The notes: generated by a model from the sequence alone, not told the origin. A stretch of DNA of 64,000 nucleotides from Mariniphaga sp964559175 (GCA_964559175.1 CAZLGT010000022.1:1-64000), one strand, 5' to 3'. Shown: positions 15,692-24,767, counted from the stretch's first letter. Translations and numbers: made by a program.

Positions 15692-16975
15692 ATGAAAACA
15701 TACATCGATTCTGACAAATCCTTTTGGCCCCAAATCCTGCAGCGGCCGTTGCTGGATGTTTCGGGTTTGTATGAAACCGTTCAGACTGTTTTAAATGAAA
15801 TAAAACAATCAGGCGACATTGCTCTTCGAAAATTCACCCAAAAATTTGATGGGGTGGATTTGGAAGTTTTCCGGGTTACTGAAAATGAATTGGTCGAGGC
15901 AGAAAATCAAGTGGAACCTGATTTGAAAGAAGCCATTGAGTTGGCTTCCGCCAACATCGAAAAATTTCATGCGGCCCAAAAAACTGAAATCCGCAAAGTG
16001 AAAACCATGCCGGGAGTCACCTGCTGGCAAAAACCAGTGGCCATAGAAAAAGTGGGATTGTACATTCCCGGAGGAACTGCCCCGTTGTTTTCAACGGTGT
16101 TGATGCTGGCCATTCCGGCGCGTATTGCTGGGTGCAAAGAAATAATTTTATGCACTCCACCGGGGAAAGATGGAAAAATTCACCCGGCCATTTTGTTTGC
16201 AGCTAAATTTGCCGGAGTGAAAAAAGTTTTCAGGGTGGGTGGCGTTCAGGCCATTGGCGCCATGGCTTACGGAACGGAATCTGTGCCAAAAGTCTATAAA
16301 ATTTTCGGTCCGGGAAACCAGTATGTAACTACCGCCAAACAATTAGTGAGCATGAACGAAGTGGCCATCGACATGCCTGCCGGTCCGTCGGAAGTGATGG
16401 TGGTGGCAGACCAATCGGCTAATCCGGCTTTTGTGGCGTCCGACCTGTTATCGCAGGCCGAGCACGGCGCCGACAGCCAGGTGGTGCTGGTAGCCAATAG
16501 CCGGGAGTTGATAGAAAAAGTGAAAACCGAAATCAGCCTGCAACTGGAAAAACTTCCCCGAAAAGAATTTGCAAAAAAATCACTCGAAAACAGCGTACTG
16601 ATTGTGATGGAAAATGAACAGGAAACAGTGGAATTAATCAATGAATATGCACCTGAACACCTGATCCTTGCCACAGAAAACTACAACCAACTGGCTAAAA
16701 AAGTGATCAATGCAGGTTCGGTTTTCCTGGGAAATTACACACCCGAAAGCGCCGGAGATTACGCATCGGGAACCAACCACACGCTGCCCACAAACGGCTG
16801 GGCCCGCAGTTACAGCGGCGTCAACCTCGACAGTTTTATGAAAAAAATTACGTTTCAGGAAATTACCGAAAATGGATTAAAATCTATTGGCTCAGCCATT
16901 GAAACCATGGCGGCTGCCGAAGAACTGGAGGCGCATAAAAATGCTATTACGTTGCGGTTGAAGGAGATTAATTGA
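15692..16975 (+). CDS. hisD: Histidinol dehydrogenase
   Basis: This 427-residue zinc enzyme oxidises histidinol to histidine in two NAD-linked steps, the end of the pathway. Family segments seen are the DMPAGPSEVMVVAD motif near 228, LSQAEHGADSQ near 250-260 carrying zinc-ligand residues, and the APEHLIL region near 322 with a catalytic histidine. Length and order match the family. It begins 3 nt after the small membrane protein and is followed by an antisense small gene before hisC. Confidence 0.96.
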   Translation: MKTYIDSDKSFWPQILQRPLLDVSGLYETVQTVLNEIKQSGDIALRKFTQKFDGVDLEVFRVTENELVEAENQVEPDLKEAIELASANIEKFHAAQKTEIRKVKTMPGVTCWQKPVAIEKVGLYIPGGTAPLFSTVLMLAIPARIAGCKEIILCTPPGKDGKIHPAILFAAKFAGVKKVFRVGGVQAIGAMAYGTESVPKVYKIFGPGNQYVTTAKQLVSMNEVAIDMPAGPSEVMVVADQSANPAFVASDLLSQAEHGADSQVVLVANSRELIEKVKTEISLQLEKLPRKEFAKKSLENSVLIVMENEQETVELINEYAPEHLILATENYNQLAKKVINAGSVFLGNYTPESAGDYASGTNHTLPTNGWARSYSGVNLDSFMKKITFQEITENGLKSIGSAIETMAAAEELEAHKNAITLRLKEIN

Positions 16976-16991
16976 ATCAAAACTCTAAAAT

Positions 16992-17222
16992 TTATTTTGA
17001 AATTAAAGGATATTTCTCAGGATACTCAATCATGTTTAATGTAAGGTCAATATCAAGCTTTTCCCAAAACAAGTGTTCGTTGTTCAGAAAAACAACATCT
17101 GAAATTTCGGCAATTGTTGCATCTTTAAACCAGGGAAATTGTTTAAAGGGAAGGAAATATTCCTTTTCCCCAATAAATAACCAAAAACCATGTTCTGAGA
17201 AATTTAAAACTGTCGGACTCAT
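16992..17222 (-). CDS. DUF2442-type small protein, antisense inside the his operon
   Basis: This 76-residue protein reads opposite to its neighbours. It has the DUF2442 pattern: an N-terminal HGFWLFIGEKEYFLPF segment, the FPWFKDA motif, and the WEKLDIDLTLNMIE end. DUF2442 proteins are often paired with DUF4160, and the pair is thought to be toxin-antitoxin-like; no partner is seen here. A minus-strand TAAATTTG box at 17230-17237 lies 7 nt upstream of its start. The overlapping rightward ORF at 16972-17226 has no family match and is taken as the shadow. Its transcript would be antisense to the hisD end if it reads through. Confidence 0.75.
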   Translation of the reverse strand: MSPTVLNFSEHGFWLFIGEKEYFLPFKQFPWFKDATIAEISDVVFLNNEHLFWEKLDIDLTLNMIEYPEKYPLISK

Positions 17223-17229
17223 GTGAGAA

Positions 17230-17237
17230 CAAATTTA
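17230..17237 (-). promoter_or_regulatory. -7 box for the DUF2442 gene
   Basis: On the minus strand this is TAAATTTG, a full TAnnTTTG match very close to the start codon at 17222. It lies in the hisD-hisC gap and would give a divergent antisense transcript. Confidence 0.45.
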
Positions 17238-17254
17238 ATAAATTCACATCAATT

Positions 17255-18286
17255 ATGAACATAGATAAACTTCTTCGTAAAAACATAAAATCCCTGCAAC
17301 CTTATTCTTCGGCACGAGACGAATATTCCGGTGAGGCGATGGTTTTTCTGGATGCCAACGAAAATCCGTTTAACCAGCCTTACAACCGCTACCCCGACCC
17401 GTTACAGAGGGAACTCAAGGGAAAAATTGCCCTGCTGAAAGATGTGATGCCCGGACAGATTTTCCTCGGCAATGGCAGCGACGAGCCCATCGACCTGCTC
17501 ATTCGGGCATTTTGCGAACCGGGTGAAGACAATGTTGTCTCCATCGACCCCACTTACGGAATGTACCAGGTGGCGGCGGGCATCAACAATGTGGAGGTAA
17601 AAAAAGTATCGCTTTCCGAAACGTTTGAACTGGATGCCCAAAAACTCTTGAACGCTATCGATGAAAAAACAAAGCTGGTTTTTCTCTGTTCTCCCAACAA
17701 TCCAACGGGCAACTGCCTCAGTAAAGAGGCGGTTTTGGAAGTGGTGAAAAACTTTCAAGGAATTGTAGTGCTGGACGAAGCTTACATCGACTTTGCACCT
17801 GGAAAATCGTTGCTGCCGAATTTAAATGAATACCAAAACCTGGTAATTCTGCAAACATTCTCCAAAGCCTGGGGAATGGCAGGAATCCGGCTGGGAATGG
17901 CATTTGCAGCCTCCGAAATCGTTTCGGTTCTCAACAAAATAAAATACCCCTATAACCTGAATATTCTGACCCAGCAAAAAGCACTGGAGTTGATTGAAAA
18001 CCGCGAAAAAGTTGAAAAATGGGTAAAATTACTCATTGCCGAACGCGAAAAAATGAAAACTCTGCTTTCTAACTTTCCCTTTGTGGTGAAAATTTTTCCG
18101 TCGGATGCCAATTTCATCCTCGTAAAAATGCACGATACACGCGGCATTTACGAATACCTGAAGGAAAATGGCGTAATTGTACGCGACCGTTCCAAAGTTC
18201 ATCTTTGTGAGGACAGCCTGCGAATTACCATTGGCAAATCTGAGGAAAACGGGAACTTATTAACAGCGCTGAAAGAATTAATATGA
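17255..18286 (+). CDS. hisC: Histidinol-phosphate aminotransferase
   Basis: This 343-residue PLP enzyme makes histidinol phosphate from imidazole-acetol phosphate with glutamate. The aminotransferase class I/II layout is clear: NENPF near 35, GNGSDEPIDLLIRAF near 71, SPNNPTGNCLS near 147, the DEAYIDFAPG segment near 175, and the PLP lysine in TFSKAWGMAGIRLG near 205. It continues the his operon after the antisense DUF2442 gene, in the typical hisG-D-C-B order. Confidence 0.96.
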   Translation: MNIDKLLRKNIKSLQPYSSARDEYSGEAMVFLDANENPFNQPYNRYPDPLQRELKGKIALLKDVMPGQIFLGNGSDEPIDLLIRAFCEPGEDNVVSIDPTYGMYQVAAGINNVEVKKVSLSETFELDAQKLLNAIDEKTKLVFLCSPNNPTGNCLSKEAVLEVVKNFQGIVVLDEAYIDFAPGKSLLPNLNEYQNLVILQTFSKAWGMAGIRLGMAFAASEIVSVLNKIKYPYNLNILTQQKALELIENREKVEKWVKLLIAEREKMKTLLSNFPFVVKIFPSDANFILVKMHDTRGIYEYLKENGVIVRDRSKVHLCEDSLRITIGKSEENGNLLTALKELI

Positions 18287-18333
18287 TTAAGCTATTTCTT
18301 TCATTTAATAACCATTCCTTAAAACCTGTAACT

Positions 18334-18368
18334 TTGAACTTTGAACTTTAAACTCAAAACTTTAAACT
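18334..18368 (+). repeat. 7-bp tandem repeats upstream of hisB (site B)
   Basis: Five contiguous units, TTGAACT, TTGAACT, TTAAACT, CAAAACT and TTAAACT, end 5 nt before the hisB ATG at 18374. They share the unit and placement with sites at 5932, 23299 and 30904. Confidence 0.8.
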
Positions 18369-18373
18369 GTGGT

Positions 18374-19495
18374 ATGAAAAAAGCATTATTTATAGACCGT
18401 GATGGTACCCTGATTGTTGAACCGGAAGACGAGCAAATCGACTCGCTGGAAAAGCTGGAGTTTATCCCCGGTGTTTTCCGCAATATTTTCAACATCCAAA
18501 AAAATCTGAATTATGAACTGGTCATTGTATCCAATCAGGATGGTTTGGGAACGGATTCCTACCCGGAAGAAACCTTCTGGCCGGCACAGAATAAAATGCT
18601 GAAAGCGTTTGAAAACGAAGGGGTGACTTTCGACGATATCCTCATCGACAAAAGTTTTCCTGCAGACAATGCCCCAACGCGAAAACCCCGGACCGGCCTG
18701 ATGGGAAAATACATGAACGGCGATTATGATTTGGCCAACAGCTTTGTCATTGGCGACCGGCTAACCGACATCGAACTGGCCAAAAACCTGGGCGCCAAAG
18801 GAATTCTAATTAACGATGGCAGTTTGGCCGAAGAGCTGGAAAAGACTGGTCTGGCAGATTATTGTACCTTGATTACCAGCGACTGGGACGACATTTATGC
18901 CTGCGTGGCAGCACCCGAACGAACGGCAGAAGTAAGACGCACCACCAAAGAAACCGACATTTTTGTAAGATTGAATCTGGATGGGACCGGCGTTTGCAAC
19001 GTTTCTACCGAGCTGAACTTTTTCGACCACATGCTGAACCAGATTGGCCGACATGCGGGCGTTGACCTCGAAATTTTGGTAAATGGCGATTTGGAAGTGG
19101 ACGAACACCACACCATTGAAGATACCGGGCTGGCATTGGGCGAAGTTTTCCAAAAAGCTGTGGGCAATAAAAAAGGGATGGAACGTTACGGATTCTGTCT
19201 GCCTATGGACGACTGCCTGGCACAGGTGGCCATCGATTTTGGCGGACGGCCCTGGCTGGTCTGGGATGCTGAATTCAAACGCGAAAAAGTGGGCGACATG
19301 CCCACCGAAATGTTTATGCACTTTTTCAAGTCTTTTTCCGATGCTGCAAAGTGTAACCTCAACATCAAAGCTGAAGGTACAAACGAGCACCATAAAATTG
19401 AAGCCATTTTTAAAGCGCTGGCCAAAGCCATAAAAATGGCCGTAAAACGCGATTTATTTAATTTTGAATTGCCATCGACAAAAGGAAAACTATGA
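18374..19495 (+). CDS. hisB: Bifunctional histidinol-phosphatase / imidazoleglycerol-phosphate dehydratase
   Basis: This 373-residue protein fuses two enzymes. The N-terminal HAD phosphatase (about 1-165) starts with the DRDGTL motif near residue 8 and removes phosphate from histidinol phosphate. The C-terminal dehydratase (about 175-373) has the metal-binding DEHHTIEDTGLALGE near 238 and NEHHKIEAIFKALA near 336. This is the E. coli-type fusion. The start at 18374 is chosen because the in-frame ATG at 18341 is inside the heptad repeats. The stop overlaps purU by 4 bp. Confidence 0.95.
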   Translation: MKKALFIDRDGTLIVEPEDEQIDSLEKLEFIPGVFRNIFNIQKNLNYELVIVSNQDGLGTDSYPEETFWPAQNKMLKAFENEGVTFDDILIDKSFPADNAPTRKPRTGLMGKYMNGDYDLANSFVIGDRLTDIELAKNLGAKGILINDGSLAEELEKTGLADYCTLITSDWDDIYACVAAPERTAEVRRTTKETDIFVRLNLDGTGVCNVSTELNFFDHMLNQIGRHAGVDLEILVNGDLEVDEHHTIEDTGLALGEVFQKAVGNKKGMERYGFCLPMDDCLAQVAIDFGGRPWLVWDAEFKREKVGDMPTEMFMHFFKSFSDAAKCNLNIKAEGTNEHHKIEAIFKALAKAIKMAVKRDLFNFELPSTKGKL

Positions 19496-20376
19496 AGACG
19501 ATAAAACCACTTCGCGAAAAAAAGAACACAGCTATTTTGCTGATTCACTGCCCGGACAAGCAGGGAATTCTGGCAACGGTTACTGAGTTTTTGAATAAAA
19601 ACAAGGGCAACATCATTTACCTCGACCAGCACGTTGACCGTCAGGAAAAAATCTTTTACATGCGTGTGGAATGGGAACTGGATGATTTTGCCATTCCGCC
19701 GGAGAAAATCGGAGAATATTTCGATACGCTTATCGGGTCGCCTCTGAGTATGCACTGGCGCCTTTATTTTTCCGATGAAATTCCGCGGATGGCGCTGTTC
19801 GTTTCCAAAATGCCGCACTGCCTGTTCGACATTTTGGCTCGATATACCGCCGGCGAGTGGGATGTGGAAATTCCGCTCATCATCAGCAACCACGAACTGC
19901 TGAAACCTGTTGCCGAACGTTTTGGCATCGATTTTCACTATTTCCCGGTTACCGGCGAAAACAAAGAAGAACAAGAGAAAAAAGAAATTGAACTGCTTAA
20001 AAAACACAACACCGATTTTGTTGTGCTGGCACGTTACATGCAAATTCTATCGAAGGATTTTGTCAAACAGTTTCCCAACAAAATCATCAACATTCATCAC
20101 TCGTTTTTACCCGCATTTGCAGGCGCCAAACCATATCATGCCGCACACGGACGGGGCGTAAAAATTATAGGTGCCACCAGCCATTACGTTACCTCAGAAC
20201 TGGATGCAGGCCCCATCATCGAACAGGATGTAACCCGCTGCAGCCATGTGGATACCATTCAAAACCTTATCCGCAAAGGTCGCGACCTGGAAAAGATTGT
20301 GCTTTCGCAGGCCGTTTACAAACATTTGCAACGAAAAATTCTTGTGTATAAAAACAGGACGGTGGTATTCAATTGA
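19492..20376 (+). CDS. purU: Formyltetrahydrofolate deformylase
   Basis: This 294-residue enzyme hydrolyses 10-formyl-THF to THF and formate. An N-terminal ACT domain (about 12-90, with CPDKQGILATVTEFL) is followed by a formyltransferase domain. The catalytic N-H pair is in INIHHSFLPAF near 200 and the catalytic Asp in SELDAGPIIEQD near 237. Length and order match PurU; GART-type PurN would lack the ACT domain. The 4-bp overlap with hisB ties it to the his operon, an unusual partner. A link through the AICAR/purine side of histidine synthesis is plausible but inferred. Confidence 0.93.
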   Translation: MKTIKPLREKKNTAILLIHCPDKQGILATVTEFLNKNKGNIIYLDQHVDRQEKIFYMRVEWELDDFAIPPEKIGEYFDTLIGSPLSMHWRLYFSDEIPRMALFVSKMPHCLFDILARYTAGEWDVEIPLIISNHELLKPVAERFGIDFHYFPVTGENKEEQEKKEIELLKKHNTDFVVLARYMQILSKDFVKQFPNKIINIHHSFLPAFAGAKPYHAAHGRGVKIIGATSHYVTSELDAGPIIEQDVTRCSHVDTIQNLIRKGRDLEKIVLSQAVYKHLQRKILVYKNRTVVFN

Positions 20377-20483
20377 AAAATGAGGCTTATTTAGGATGAT
20401 TCTTAAAAACTTTTTATCGAATTATTTTAACTGATTTGTTAAATTGCCCCCAAAAGACATTTTATTAAATTAAAGCTTTTATC

Positions 20484-22241
20484 ATGAAATCAATAACTCT
20501 TGCCACCTCTTTAATCTTTCTGATTTTTTTAAACGCCACAAGCCAAACTACCGGTTTTGAATGGGCAAAGGGCATCACCTGCTCAGAAGAAATTTCGCCA
20601 TCTTCAGTTAAAACAGCCAGCGACGGGAATATTTTTGTTGCCGGTGAATTTTCAGACATAGCCGAATTTAATACGGGGCATGAGTCTGTGGTTCTTGAAT
20701 CTTTTGGTTATGACGATATATTCATTTCAAAATTTAACACCAATGGCCAACTTATTTGGGCAAAAAACATTGGAGGAAAATACAACGATGTTTGCAACAG
20801 CATGACTTTGGATGAGAACAGTAATATTTATATTACAGGACGCTTTTCCAGTACGGTTGATTTTAACCCCGGTGAGGGTAATTATGAACTTGAAAGTAAC
20901 AGCGGAGCTGATATATACATAGCAAAATACGATTCGTCAGGAGTTCTTTTATGGGCTGTCAGAATTGGAGGAGAAGGTTATAATGACGGGGATGATGAAG
21001 GAACCTCAATTATAACCGATAACGATGGAAACGTTTTGGTTACCGGATGGTTTCAGGGGACAGTAGATTTTAATCCCGGCGCCGGGGTGCATAACCTTTC
21101 AACAGCAAGAGTAAGTTGTTTTATTTTAAAATTATCGGCTGATGGTGAATTCATCTGGGCAGAAAAAATTAACAGTCCGGATGGCTGGGTTGAAGGACAT
21201 ACCATTAGAACCGACTCAAAAAATAATGTTTATGTTTCGGGCTTGTTTAAAGCCACCACTGATTTTAATCCGGGAGAAGGCACCTCTGTTTTGGAACCTG
21301 CTGATGACTATGCAGCCTTTCTTGTTAAACTCGATAAAAATGCAAATTTCAGGTGGGCCATTCAACCCGGTGGGTATGCCATAAATACCAACTTAGACAA
21401 AAAAAGACCTTTTGAAATTGATTCGGAAGGAAATATTATCCTTGCCTTCGATTTTAGGAACACAGTTGACTTTAATCCGACAGAGGAAGAGACGCTTTTA
21501 ACATCAGATGGCAACTTCACCGATGTATTTATCCAAAAGCTCGATTCGCTGGGAAACCTTTTGTGGGTAAAACAAATTGGTGGCCCTGATTATGAAGCTT
21601 TGGGCGGGTTGCATCTCGATGAAAATAACAACATATACATAACCGGATATTATACGGGAACAGTTGATTTTGACCCGGGCACCAGCACCTATGAACTCAC
21701 AGCAGGGAAAGAATGGAATATTGGTTTGTATATTGCCAAATATTCACCGGAAGGAAATCTTGTTTGGGCGCATCCGGTAAACTGGATAGAAAACGACGGC
21801 ACCTATTCTTATGGTTACGGAAATGACATAACCACCGACATGGCAGGTAATGTAATCTCCGTTGGAAAATTCGGCGGGAAGTATAATTTTAACCCCAACG
21901 GAATTGCTTCAGTGTTAAGCAGTGCTGATTCTGAATACAGCTTTTCGGGATACATAATCAAATTGGATGGCATTACCACGGGTATGAACCATTTTGAAAA
22001 TAACATTTCTTTTAAATACTACCCAAATCCTTTTACAGATAAAATAACGATTTCGGGAACAATACAATTTGATAATACTGAAGTTTTACTCCGGACAGTT
22101 TCCGGTCAAACAATTGTTCATAAAAAAAATATTTCAGGAAATAATATTGAAATAAATACTGGAAATATACCGGCAGGAATTTATTTTCTTGAATTAAAAC
22201 AGAATGATACTCAGTTTGTTGGAAAAGTCATAAAGCAATAA
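20484..22241 (+). CDS. Secreted beta-propeller repeat protein with T9SS sorting domain
   Basis: This 585-residue protein has a signal peptide (about 1-20, ending NATSQ). About seven repeats of roughly 60-75 residues follow, each with a form of TVDFNPG (for example near 131, 194, 258, 328 and 390), as in SBBP-type propellers. The C-terminus has a PNPF type A sorting domain (YYPNPFTDKITISG to KVIKQ), so it is exported by the type IX system and attached or released at the cell surface. It interrupts the his gene series and has no evident link to histidine. Binding partner unknown. Confidence 0.85.
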   Translation: MKSITLATSLIFLIFLNATSQTTGFEWAKGITCSEEISPSSVKTASDGNIFVAGEFSDIAEFNTGHESVVLESFGYDDIFISKFNTNGQLIWAKNIGGKYNDVCNSMTLDENSNIYITGRFSSTVDFNPGEGNYELESNSGADIYIAKYDSSGVLLWAVRIGGEGYNDGDDEGTSIITDNDGNVLVTGWFQGTVDFNPGAGVHNLSTARVSCFILKLSADGEFIWAEKINSPDGWVEGHTIRTDSKNNVYVSGLFKATTDFNPGEGTSVLEPADDYAAFLVKLDKNANFRWAIQPGGYAINTNLDKKRPFEIDSEGNIILAFDFRNTVDFNPTEEETLLTSDGNFTDVFIQKLDSLGNLLWVKQIGGPDYEALGGLHLDENNNIYITGYYTGTVDFDPGTSTYELTAGKEWNIGLYIAKYSPEGNLVWAHPVNWIENDGTYSYGYGNDITTDMAGNVISVGKFGGKYNFNPNGIASVLSSADSEYSFSGYIIKLDGITTGMNHFENNISFKYYPNPFTDKITISGTIQFDNTEVLLRTVSGQTIVHKKNISGNNIEINTGNIPAGIYFLELKQNDTQFVGKVIKQ

Positions 22242-22366
22242 AAACAGTATGCTACTGTTTACATTTACCAATTCTTAAAAAGAACCGAAAAGTGATGTAA
22301 ATCGATTGAAAAAATTTCAAAAGAAAAAATTGCTGGTAAATTGATAACTTTACAAAAAGAGAAATT

Positions 22367-22600
22367 ATGGAAGCGCTTAAATTTGTCACAAAGGTAAAGA
22401 AACACGGAATAATCAAAATCCCTGCATTGGAAAGTTATGCCAACAAAAAGGTGGATGTTATCGTCACTCTTAAATCTGAGAAAGAGGACAGAACTGCACA
22501 AAATAAAATCGATGATTTTCTTGATAAATGGGCTGGTTTTTTTTCTGTAGCAGAAACAGATGATACAAAATATAATTACCTGATGGAAAAATACAAATGA
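22367..22600 (+). CDS. Antitoxin-like small protein of a decayed PIN pair
   Basis: This 77-residue protein starts MEALKFVTKVKKHGIIKIPALESY, like the short antitoxins that precede PIN toxins (an AbrB-like or VapB-like N-terminus). The C-terminal part is charged. Its stop overlaps the next start (ATGA), where a PIN-like ORF begins but ends after only 38 codons. It therefore looks like the surviving antitoxin of a lost toxin. The family assignment is uncertain. Confidence 0.6.
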   Translation: MEALKFVTKVKKHGIIKIPALESYANKKVDVIVTLKSEKEDRTAQNKIDDFLDKWAGFFSVAETDDTKYNYLMEKYK

Positions 22601-22713
22601 ATGGAGTTTTATTAGATACCAACATTATTCTCGACATTGCCTTAGAGCGAAGGGAATTCTTTGAAATATCGAAGGAACTCTTATCGTTAGTCAACACTAT
22701 GAAAAATAATTGA
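22597..22713 (+). pseudogene. Truncated PIN-domain toxin
   Basis: Starting at the ATG overlapping the antitoxin stop, 38 codons read MNGVLLDTNIILDIALERRE and on to a TGA at 22711. This is the N-terminus of a PIN toxin with its first catalytic Asp (LLDTNIILD). A full PIN domain is about 130 residues, and the rest, including the other acidic residues, is missing; the next gene (TlpA-like) starts 17 nt later. The toxin is therefore inactive by deletion. Confidence 0.75.
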
Positions 22714-22730
22714 CTTTATACATTAAATTG

Positions 22731-23282
22731 ATGAATAGAATATCATTTTTGGCCATTTTCATTTTTGTATTTGTCAATATTGGCAAGACACAACCTAATG
22801 GAATCCCCCATAAAGAAATTCCTGCAGACTACGGCTACATTGTAAAAATTGGACAACAGATGCCCGACATTGAAATGACGCTTACGGATGGCACCAAAGT
22901 TACCACTGCCGATTTGAGAGGGAAAGTGGTCATGCTGCAGTTCACTGCAAGCTGGTGCGGGGTTTGCCGCAGGGAAATGCCGCACATCGAAAAGGAAATC
23001 TGGCAAAAACACAAGAACAACAGCGACTTTGCCCTTATCGGCATCGACATGGACGAACCGCTGAAAACGGTAAAAAAATTTGCTTCCGACATGAAAATCA
23101 CCTACCCGCTGGCACTCGATCCCGGCGGTAAAATCTTTTACACTTTTGCTGCCAAAGGAGCCGGCGTTACCCGGAATGTAATTATCGACCGTTCCGGCAA
23201 AATCGTTTACATGACGCGACTTTTCAAAGAAGAGGAATTTAATGAGATGAAGGAAGTAATAGATATTTTATTAGAAAAATAG
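22731..23282 (+). CDS. TlpA-like thioredoxin-fold protein, exported
   Basis: This 183-residue protein has a signal peptide (about 1-20, ending IGKTQ). A thioredoxin/AhpC-TSA domain follows with the redox motif WCGVC near 85, in FTASWCGVCRREMPH. The conserved cis-Pro side is at TYPLALD and GVTRNVIID later. It is a periplasmic thiol-disulfide oxidoreductase of the TlpA/ResA type. The start at 22731 is chosen over an ATG-like codon 21 nt upstream that would overlap the PIN remnant. It sits between the remnant and hisH; the substrate is unknown. Confidence 0.87.
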   Translation: MNRISFLAIFIFVFVNIGKTQPNGIPHKEIPADYGYIVKIGQQMPDIEMTLTDGTKVTTADLRGKVVMLQFTASWCGVCRREMPHIEKEIWQKHKNNSDFALIGIDMDEPLKTVKKFASDMKITYPLALDPGGKIFYTFAAKGAGVTRNVIIDRSGKIVYMTRLFKEEEFNEMKEVIDILLEK

Positions 23283-23298
23283 TCATTGGAAAAAACTT

Positions 23299-23326
23299 TT
23301 GAACTTTGAACTTTAAACTTTGAACT
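23299..23326 (+). repeat. 7-bp tandem repeats upstream of hisH (site C)
   Basis: Units TTGAACT, TTGAACT, TTAAACT and TTGAACT end 4 nt before the hisH ATG at 23331. Confidence 0.8.
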
Positions 23327-23330
23327 GCTC

Positions 23331-23930
23331 ATGAACATCGTCATCATAAAATACAACGCCGGGAACATCGAATCGGTAAATAATGCGCTGAACAGACTGG
23401 GTGTAAATGCAGAAATCACTGCCGATCCGGATAAAATCAGGAATGCTGACAAAGTGATTTTTCCGGGTGTAGGCGAAGCAAGCACTACCATGGAATACCT
23501 GCGCAAGCATAAACTTGATGAATTGATTGTTTCCCTAAAACAACCGGTTTTGGGCATTTGTTTGGGACTCCAGCTCATGTGTTCACATTCCGAAGAAGGC
23601 GACACGAAATGCCTCGGAATATTCGACGAAAAAGTAAAACGCTTCTTTCCAAAACCCGGAAAAGAATTCATCACAAAAGTCCCGCACATGGGTTGGAATG
23701 CCATTTACAATCTGAAAAGCGACCTGTTTTCTAAAGAGCTTGAGAATGAATATGTCTATTTTGTGCATTCCTTTTATGCCGGTTTGGGCGAACACACGGC
23801 CGCAACCTGCAATTACATTGAACCATTTAGCGCAGCACTGCAAAAAGACAATTTTTACGCTACCCAGTTTCACCCCGAAAAAAGCGGGAAAGTAGGCGCA
23901 ACCATTTTGCAAAACTTTTTGAAAATTTAA
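23331..23930 (+). CDS. hisH: Imidazole glycerol phosphate synthase, glutaminase subunit
   Basis: This 199-residue class I amidotransferase gives ammonia to HisF for imidazole glycerol phosphate. It starts MNIVIIKYNAGNIESV and the nucleophile Cys is in GICLGLQ near 83. The His-Glu pair is in ATQFHPEKSGKVG near 181-183, with a second conserved region HMGWNAIYNL near 122. hisF, its obligate partner, and hisA and hisIE are not next to it; the following gene is argB. This part of the pathway must be encoded elsewhere. Confidence 0.95.
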   Translation: MNIVIIKYNAGNIESVNNALNRLGVNAEITADPDKIRNADKVIFPGVGEASTTMEYLRKHKLDELIVSLKQPVLGICLGLQLMCSHSEEGDTKCLGIFDEKVKRFFPKPGKEFITKVPHMGWNAIYNLKSDLFSKELENEYVYFVHSFYAGLGEHTAATCNYIEPFSAALQKDNFYATQFHPEKSGKVGATILQNFLKI

Positions 23931-23945
23931 ACGTTAAATCAAATC

Positions 23946-24713
23946 ATGGATAGACTAACGATTATAAAAGTTGGCGGGAAAGTGGTGGAAGATGCCGAAT
24001 CGCTGAACGCCTTGCTGGATCAGTTCATCAAATTCTCCGGCAATAAAATCCTGGTGCATGGAGGGGGCCGCACCGCCACCGAAATTGCAGCAAAACTGGG
24101 CATTGAAACGGAGATGGTGGAAGGCCGACGTATCACGGGAAAGTCGATGCTCGATGTGGTAACCATGGTTTACGGTGGCCTGGTCAACAAAAAAATTGTT
24201 GCCGGTTTGCAGGCTCACGGCTGCAATGCCATCGGCCTAACCGGCGCCGATCTGAACCTCATCAGTGCACGTAAACGGCCGGTGCAGGAAATCGATTACG
24301 GTTTTGTGGGTGACATAGTGGATGTGAACAGCAGTGAATTGAGAATGCTTATCGGGGAGAATGTGGTACCGGTTATTGCACCGCTTACTCACGACGGGAA
24401 AGGACAGCTTTTGAACACCAACGCCGACACCATTGCTGCGGAACTGGCCTCAGAACTGGCAAACTATTTCAGCGTTTACCTTTTTTACTGCTTCGAAAAA
24501 AAAGGCGTACTACTGAATCCTGACGATGAAAGCACAATTATTCCGGAACTGGACACTGAAAAATTTCAGCTATACCAGCAGGAAGGAATAATCAATACCG
24601 GTATGATTCCCAAACTCGATAACGGGTTTCGGGCCAAACGGAATGGCGTAAAAGAAGTGCTCATTACCAACCCCGAAAACATGGCAAATGGCAGAGGGAC
24701 AAGGCTTGTTTAA
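23946..24713 (+). CDS. argB: Acetylglutamate kinase
   Basis: This 255-residue amino-acid kinase phosphorylates N-acetylglutamate, the second step of arginine synthesis. It shows the kinase lysine and glycine motif at TIIKVGGKVVE near the start, the HGGGRTATEIAAKLG loop near 39, and the NTNADTIAAELASEL segment near 157. The short form without a long N-terminal helix suggests it is not the hexameric arginine-inhibited type, but this is inferred. It starts 15 nt after hisH, so it is probably co-transcribed with his genes. Confidence 0.93.
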   Translation: MDRLTIIKVGGKVVEDAESLNALLDQFIKFSGNKILVHGGGRTATEIAAKLGIETEMVEGRRITGKSMLDVVTMVYGGLVNKKIVAGLQAHGCNAIGLTGADLNLISARKRPVQEIDYGFVGDIVDVNSSELRMLIGENVVPVIAPLTHDGKGQLLNTNADTIAAELASELANYFSVYLFYCFEKKGVLLNPDDESTIIPELDTEKFQLYQQEGIINTGMIPKLDNGFRAKRNGVKEVLITNPENMANGRGTRLV

Positions 24714-24767
24714 TCAAAATCCCCCTCAATCGCCATTTTTCAATAAGATTATACCATAAAAAATGCC

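Noticed and set aside
16972..17226. 84-codon rightward ORF between hisD and hisC
   Set aside because: It overlaps the minus-strand DUF2442 gene, which has a clear family pattern and promoter, while the rightward frame shows no pattern.
18806..19393. 195-codon ORF on the minus strand opposite hisB
   Set aside because: It lies wholly inside hisB, has no recognisable family, and is one of several long antisense frames produced by codon bias (others are at 4722-5345, 19186-20043 and 28035-28691).
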